NCBI GenBank assembly: GCA_964511405.1
Contig: CAZEFK010000049.1
Coordinates: 1 to 36,775, forward strand
Source: CAZEFK01 sp964511405
Lineage (GTDB): Bacteria > Pseudomonadota > Alphaproteobacteria > Elsterales > Elsteraceae
Length of the DNA stretch: 36,775 nt
Direction of reading: 5' to 3'
Of the stretch, positions 33,269 through 36,775 are shown in pieces (within the stretch, counting starts at the first letter, position 1; each line of letters begins with the position of its first letter). A program made the translations under genes and the position numbers. The notes beneath the pieces were generated by a model that made no database searches, had not been told where the DNA came from, and saw nothing but the letters and a program-made list of their open reading frames with translations.

Positions 33269-34393
33269 GTGACGCGCGGTCCGGTCCTTCCCCCGATGCT
33301 CGACCGCCGGGCGGCGTTCTGGCTGCTGCTGGCGCTGGTGCTCGGCCTCATCCTGTGGCGGCTGAGCGACATCCTGCTGCCGTTCATCGCCGGCGCCGCC
33401 ATCGCCTATTTCCTGGATCCGCTGGTCGACTGGATGGAGCGGCGGCGGGTGCCGCGCACGCTCGCGACCCTGCTGGCGCTGACGCTGGTGATCGTCTTCA
33501 TCGGCCTGCTGCTGCTGCTGGTGGTGCCGCTGATCGAGAGCCAGGTGGCCCAACTGATCGCGCGCCTGCCCGACCTGTTCACGACCCTGCGCGACCGCCT
33601 CGACCGGCTGATCACCCGGCTGCAGGTCGAGGCCGGCGTGCCGCCCGAGGACGTGCGCAGCTTCACCGGCGCGGCCGGCAGCCAGGCGAGCAAGGCCTTC
33701 GAATGGGTGGCGTCGCTGCTGGGCGGCGTGGTGTCGGGCGGCATTGCCCTGGTCAACCTGCTGTCGCTGCTGTTCGTGACGCCGGTGGTGGCGTTCTACT
33801 TGCTGCGCGATTGGGACCAGATGGTCGCATCCGTCGACAGCTGGCTGCCCCGCGCCAATGCCGAGGCGATTCGTGGCCAAATGCGCGAGATCGACCACAC
33901 GCTGTCGAACTTCGCCCGTGGCCAGGCGCTCGCCTGTCTGCTGCTCGGCTTGTACTACGCCACCGGCCTCAGCCTCGTCGGTCTGGATTTCGGCCTGGTG
34001 ATCGGCGTGTTCTCCGGCCTGATCTCGTTCATCCCCTATGTCGGCTCCTTCACCGGCGGCGTGCTCAGCATCGGCTTCGCGCTGATGCAGTACGACCATT
34101 GGACCGGGGTCATCGAAGTCGCCGCCGTGTTCCTGGTCGGCCAGGCGATCGAGGGCAATGTCCTGCAGCCGCTTCTGGTCGGCGACCGTATCGGCCTGCA
34201 TCCGGTGTGGGTGATCTTCGCGCTGCTGGCCGGCGGTGCCCTGTTCGGCTTCGTCGGGCTGCTGCTGGCCATTCCCGTGGCCTCGATCCTCGGCGTGCTG
34301 ACCCGCTTCGCGTTGGCCCGCTACTTGGCCAGCCCGCTCTACCAGGACGGCTCGGCCGTCGCCGCCCGGACACCCGAGCGCACGCCCTCGTGA
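33269..34393 (+). CDS. AI-2E family transporter (PerM/TqsA-like)
   Basis: A 374-residue multispanning membrane protein. The first spans are AAFWLLLALVLGLILWRL and LLPFIAGAAIAYFLDPLVDW, and the latter is a strong family signature. A helical extracytoplasmic domain occupies about residues 95-160. Further spans include SFIPYVGSFTGGVLSIGFAL and VFLVGQAIEGNVLQPLLVG, also diagnostic. Members export autoinducer-2 or other solutes, or act as Na+/H+ antiporters, so no substrate is assigned. The start is GTG at 33269 (just after the upstream stop) or ATG at 33296; neither has a clear ribosome site. It ends in a GTGA overlap with hdaA. Confidence 0.92.
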   Translation: MTRGPVLPPMLDRRAAFWLLLALVLGLILWRLSDILLPFIAGAAIAYFLDPLVDWMERRRVPRTLATLLALTLVIVFIGLLLLLVVPLIESQVAQLIARLPDLFTTLRDRLDRLITRLQVEAGVPPEDVRSFTGAAGSQASKAFEWVASLLGGVVSGGIALVNLLSLLFVTPVVAFYLLRDWDQMVASVDSWLPRANAEAIRGQMREIDHTLSNFARGQALACLLLGLYYATGLSLVGLDFGLVIGVFSGLISFIPYVGSFTGGVLSIGFALMQYDHWTGVIEVAAVFLVGQAIEGNVLQPLLVGDRIGLHPVWVIFALLAGGALFGFVGLLLAIPVASILGVLTRFALARYLASPLYQDGSAVAARTPERTPS

Positions 34394-35070
34394 GCCGGGC
34401 GGTGCAGCTGGCCTTCGACCTCGGCACGCGCAGCGCGCTGGGTGCGGAGGATTTCCTGGTGTCCGATGCCAACGCCGAGGCGGTCGCCTGGATCGACCGC
34501 TGGCCGGGCTGGCCGGTCCTGGCGCTCACCGGGCCGGCGGGCGCCGGCAAGAGCCATCTGGGCCGGATCTGGCAGGGCCGGTCGGCCGCCGCGACGGTGA
34601 CCCTGGCCGAACTTGCGGAGGTCCGTCCCCTCGACCTCGCCGCCCGCGCGCCGGCCTTCCTGATCGATGACGCCGACGGCCCGCGACCCGAGGAGCAACT
34701 GCTGCACGCGCTCAACGCCTGGCGCGAGCAGGGGCGGTCGGTGCTGCTGACGGGGCGTGAGCCGCCGGCGCGCTGGGCCGTCCGGCTGCCAGACCTGGCA
34801 TCGCGGCTGGCGGTGGTGCCGGTGGCCCGCCTGCAGCCGCCCGACGACGCCCTGCTCGGGGCCTTGCTGGTCAAGCTGTTCCACGATCGCCAACTGCGGC
34901 CGCCGCCGGCCGTGATCGGGTTCCTGCTGCGCCGGATGGAGCGCTCGCACCAGGCCGCGGCCGATCTGGTCGCCCGCCTCGACGCCGCGGCGCTTGCCGC
35001 CGGCCGGCCGCTGACCCTGGCGTTGGCCCGGGCGGTGCTGGCCGCCGAGAATCGTCGCGGGCCGGCCTGA
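34390..35070 (+). CDS. hdaA: DnaA-homologue replication regulator HdaA
   Basis: A 226-residue DnaA-like AAA+ protein without the DnaA DNA-binding domain. The N-terminal QLAFDL (residues 6-11) is a good sliding-clamp-binding peptide. Walker A is TGPAGAGKSH (47-56), Walker B is AFLIDDAD, and a lid region near LLRRMERSHQAAADLV follows. HdaA with the clamp stimulates ATP hydrolysis on DnaA and limits re-initiation. The GTG at 34390 overlaps the previous stop (GTGA). In many relatives ppk follows; here a transporter does. Confidence 0.93.
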   Translation: MSRAVQLAFDLGTRSALGAEDFLVSDANAEAVAWIDRWPGWPVLALTGPAGAGKSHLGRIWQGRSAAATVTLAELAEVRPLDLAARAPAFLIDDADGPRPEEQLLHALNAWREQGRSVLLTGREPPARWAVRLPDLASRLAVVPVARLQPPDDALLGALLVKLFHDRQLRPPPAVIGFLLRRMERSHQAAADLVARLDAAALAAGRPLTLALARAVLAAENRRGPA

Positions 35071-35096
35071 ACTTATGATATTTCAGAGGGGTGACG

Positions 35097-35123
35097 GCGC
35101 TCGCTGAGACTTCCGGCGAGCGC
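35097..35123 (+). terminator. Possible terminator hairpin after hdaA
   Basis: GCGCTCGC (35097-35104) and GCGAGCGC (35116-35123) pair perfectly over 8 bp with an 11-base loop, 27 bp after the hdaA stop. There is no T-run. It lies in the 141-bp spacer before the MFS gene and could instead be part of that gene's leader. Confidence 0.3.
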
Positions 35124-35211
35124 GCGACGGGCTGCGGAAATGCTCGGCGCCAAGCCTGGCGTCTTCCCGCTGACGGTCGGCGACCGCCGTTCACCAGAGG
35201 GGAGGGAGCTC

Positions 35212-36775
35212 ATGGCAAACATTGCGGCCAGCGCACCGATCGGCGCCGCGCCGATGACCGCCGCGGAGCGGCGCGTCATCCTGGCCTCATCGCTTGGCAC
35301 GGTCTTCGAATGGTATGACTTCTACCTGTACGGCAGCCTCGCGGCGGCCATCAGCGGGGTGTTCTTCTCGGGCGTGAACCCGACGGCCGGCTTCATCTTC
35401 GCGCTGCTGGCCTTCGCCGCCGGATTCGCCGTCCGGCCCTTAGGCGCCATCGTGTTCGGGCGCCTGGGCGACCTAGTCGGGCGCAAATACACCTTCCTGG
35501 TCACGATCACCATCATGGGCCTGTCGACCTTCGTCGTCGGCCTGCTGCCCGGCTACGGCACCCTGGGCATCCTGTCGCCGATCATCCTGATCGTGCTGCG
35601 CCTGGCCCAAGGCCTGGCGCTGGGCGGCGAGTATGGCGGTGCCGCGACCTACGTGGCCGAGCACGCCCCGCACGGCAAGCGCGGCGGCTGGACCTCGTGG
35701 ATCCAGACCACGGCCACCGTCGGCCTGTTCCTGTCGCTGCTGGTGATCATGGCCTGCCGCGGCATGATGAGCCCGGCCGACTTCAACGCCTGGGGCTGGC
35801 GGATCCCGTTCCTGGTGTCGATCCTGCTGCTCGGCGTGTCGGTCTGGATCCGGTTGAAGCTGAGCGAGAGCCCGCTGTTCCAGAAGATCAAGGCCGAGGG
35901 CACGCATTCGCGGGCGCCGCTGACCGACAGCTTCGCGCGCTGGTCGAACCTGAGATATGTGATCCTGGCGCTGGTCGGCCTGACCGCCGGCCAGGCGGTG
36001 GTCTGGTACACGGGGCAGTTCTATGCCCTGTTCTTCCTGACCCAGACCCTCAAGGTCGATCCCCAGGCCGCGAACTTCATGATTGCCCTGGCGCTGGCGC
36101 TCGGCACGCCGTTCTTCATCGTGTTCGGCGCGCTCTCCGACCGCATCGGGCGCAAGCCGATCATCATGGCCGGCAGTCTCCTGGCCGTGGTGACCTATTT
36201 CCCGCTGTTCCACGGCCTGACCCACTTTGCCAACCCGGCGCTGGAGGCGGCCGAGGCGGCGGCACCGGTGACGGTGGTCGCCAATCCCGACGAGTGCTCG
36301 TTCCAGTTCAACGTGATCGGCAAGTCGACCTTCACGTCGCCCTGTGACATCGCCAAGGCGGCGCTGGTGGCCAAGGGCGTGCCCTATGACAACCAGGGGG
36401 GGGGCGGCCGGCGCACCGGCGCAGATCAAGGTCGGCCAGACCGTGATCGCCGCCTATGACGGCGCCGCGGCCGATGCCAAGGCCAAGAAGGCGGCCTTCG
36501 ACAAGGCCCTGGGCGACGCCCTGACCGCCGCCCGCTATCCGGCCAAGGCCGATCCCGCCCAGCTCGACTATGTGATGACCACGGTCGTGCTGTTCATCCT
36601 GATGCTGTACGTGACGATGGTCTACGGCCCGATCGCGGCGATGCTGGTCGAGATGTTCCCGACGCGCATCCGCTACACGTCGATGTCGCTGCCCTACCAC
36701 ATCGGCAACGGCTGGTTCGGCGGCTTCCTGCCGACCACCGCCTTCGCCATCGTGGCGGCCACCGGCAACATCTAT
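35212..36775 (+). CDS. MFS transporter, metabolite:H+ symporter (MHS) family; frame broken at poly-G; 3' end off the window
   Basis: The start at 35212 (MANIAASAPIGAAPMTAAER) has the strongest Shine-Dalgarno in the window, GGGGAGGGAG. MHS landmarks are GTVFEWYDFYLYGSLAAAIS, FGRLGDLVGRKYTFL, the GLALGGEYGGAATYVAEHAP loop and GALSDRIGRKPIIMAGSL. A long extracytoplasmic loop with paired Cys (NPDECSFQF, TSPCDIAKAAL) follows. At a run of nine G (36396-36404) the frame is lost and would stop at 36459. With eight G it continues as APAQIKVGQTVIAAYDG, two more spans and MLVEMFPTRIRYTSMSLPYH to the right edge, all normal for the family. It is either a pseudogene, a phase-variable gene or a base-call error. 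Confidence 0.88.

Overview
The window is GC-rich (roughly 70% by eye), almost fully coding and packed with 4-bp stop/start overlaps. The gene set points to an alphaproteobacterium, probably Rhodospirillales-like: a chromosomal block of pepA-holC-ndk, surA-rsmA(ksgA)-gmk-yicC and DUF2066-AI-2E permease-hdaA, plus a tiny aa3-type cytochrome oxidase subunit IV gene. Two complete or near-complete dipeptide/nickel-type ABC importers suggest a soil or freshwater heterotroph. No rRNA, tRNA, CRISPR array, IS element or prophage was seen.

Region 1 (1-7960, minus strand) is one tightly coupled transport and catabolism operon. In transcription order it holds a short-chain dehydrogenase, a PgdA/PuuE-like polysaccharide deacetylase, two tandem paralogous family-5 solute-binding proteins, two permeases, a DUF2332 protein and an ABC ATPase that runs off the left edge. 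The substrate is unknown. The paired binding proteins and the DUF2332 gene inside the transporter are unusual. An imperfect palindrome lies just upstream of the first gene.

Region 2 (8052-10523) holds a GT8-like glycosyltransferase, a D-cysteine desulfhydrase/ACC-deaminase-family PLP enzyme and a frameshifted MNT-type nucleotidyltransferase (a toxin-antitoxin remnant). Region 3 (10524-18881) is a second transport locus: a ketopantoate-reductase-like enzyme and a creatininase-family hydrolase diverge from a five-gene dipeptide-type importer (binding protein, two permeases, two ATPases), followed convergently by a zinc alcohol dehydrogenase.

Region 4 (18882-24739) is accessory: a 424-bp spacer with a possible small membrane protein, a pentapeptide-repeat protein, two short-chain dehydrogenases, a DoxX protein divergent from a LysR regulator, and a class III nucleotide cyclase. 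Region 5 (24821-35070) is housekeeping: yicC-gmk converging on rsmA-surA, then pepA-holC-ndk, the oxidase subunit IV, purN, and DUF2066-AI-2E-hdaA. Genes that commonly sit inside these clusters in alphaproteobacteria are absent here: lptF/G/D and pdxA around surA, and purM upstream of purN. The window ends in an MHS-family MFS transporter whose frame is broken at a run of nine G.

The best leads are the paired-binding-protein operon with DUF2332, the broken synteny around surA and purN together with the odd purN start, the poly-G frameshift, and the cyclase with a non-canonical purine-selecting site.
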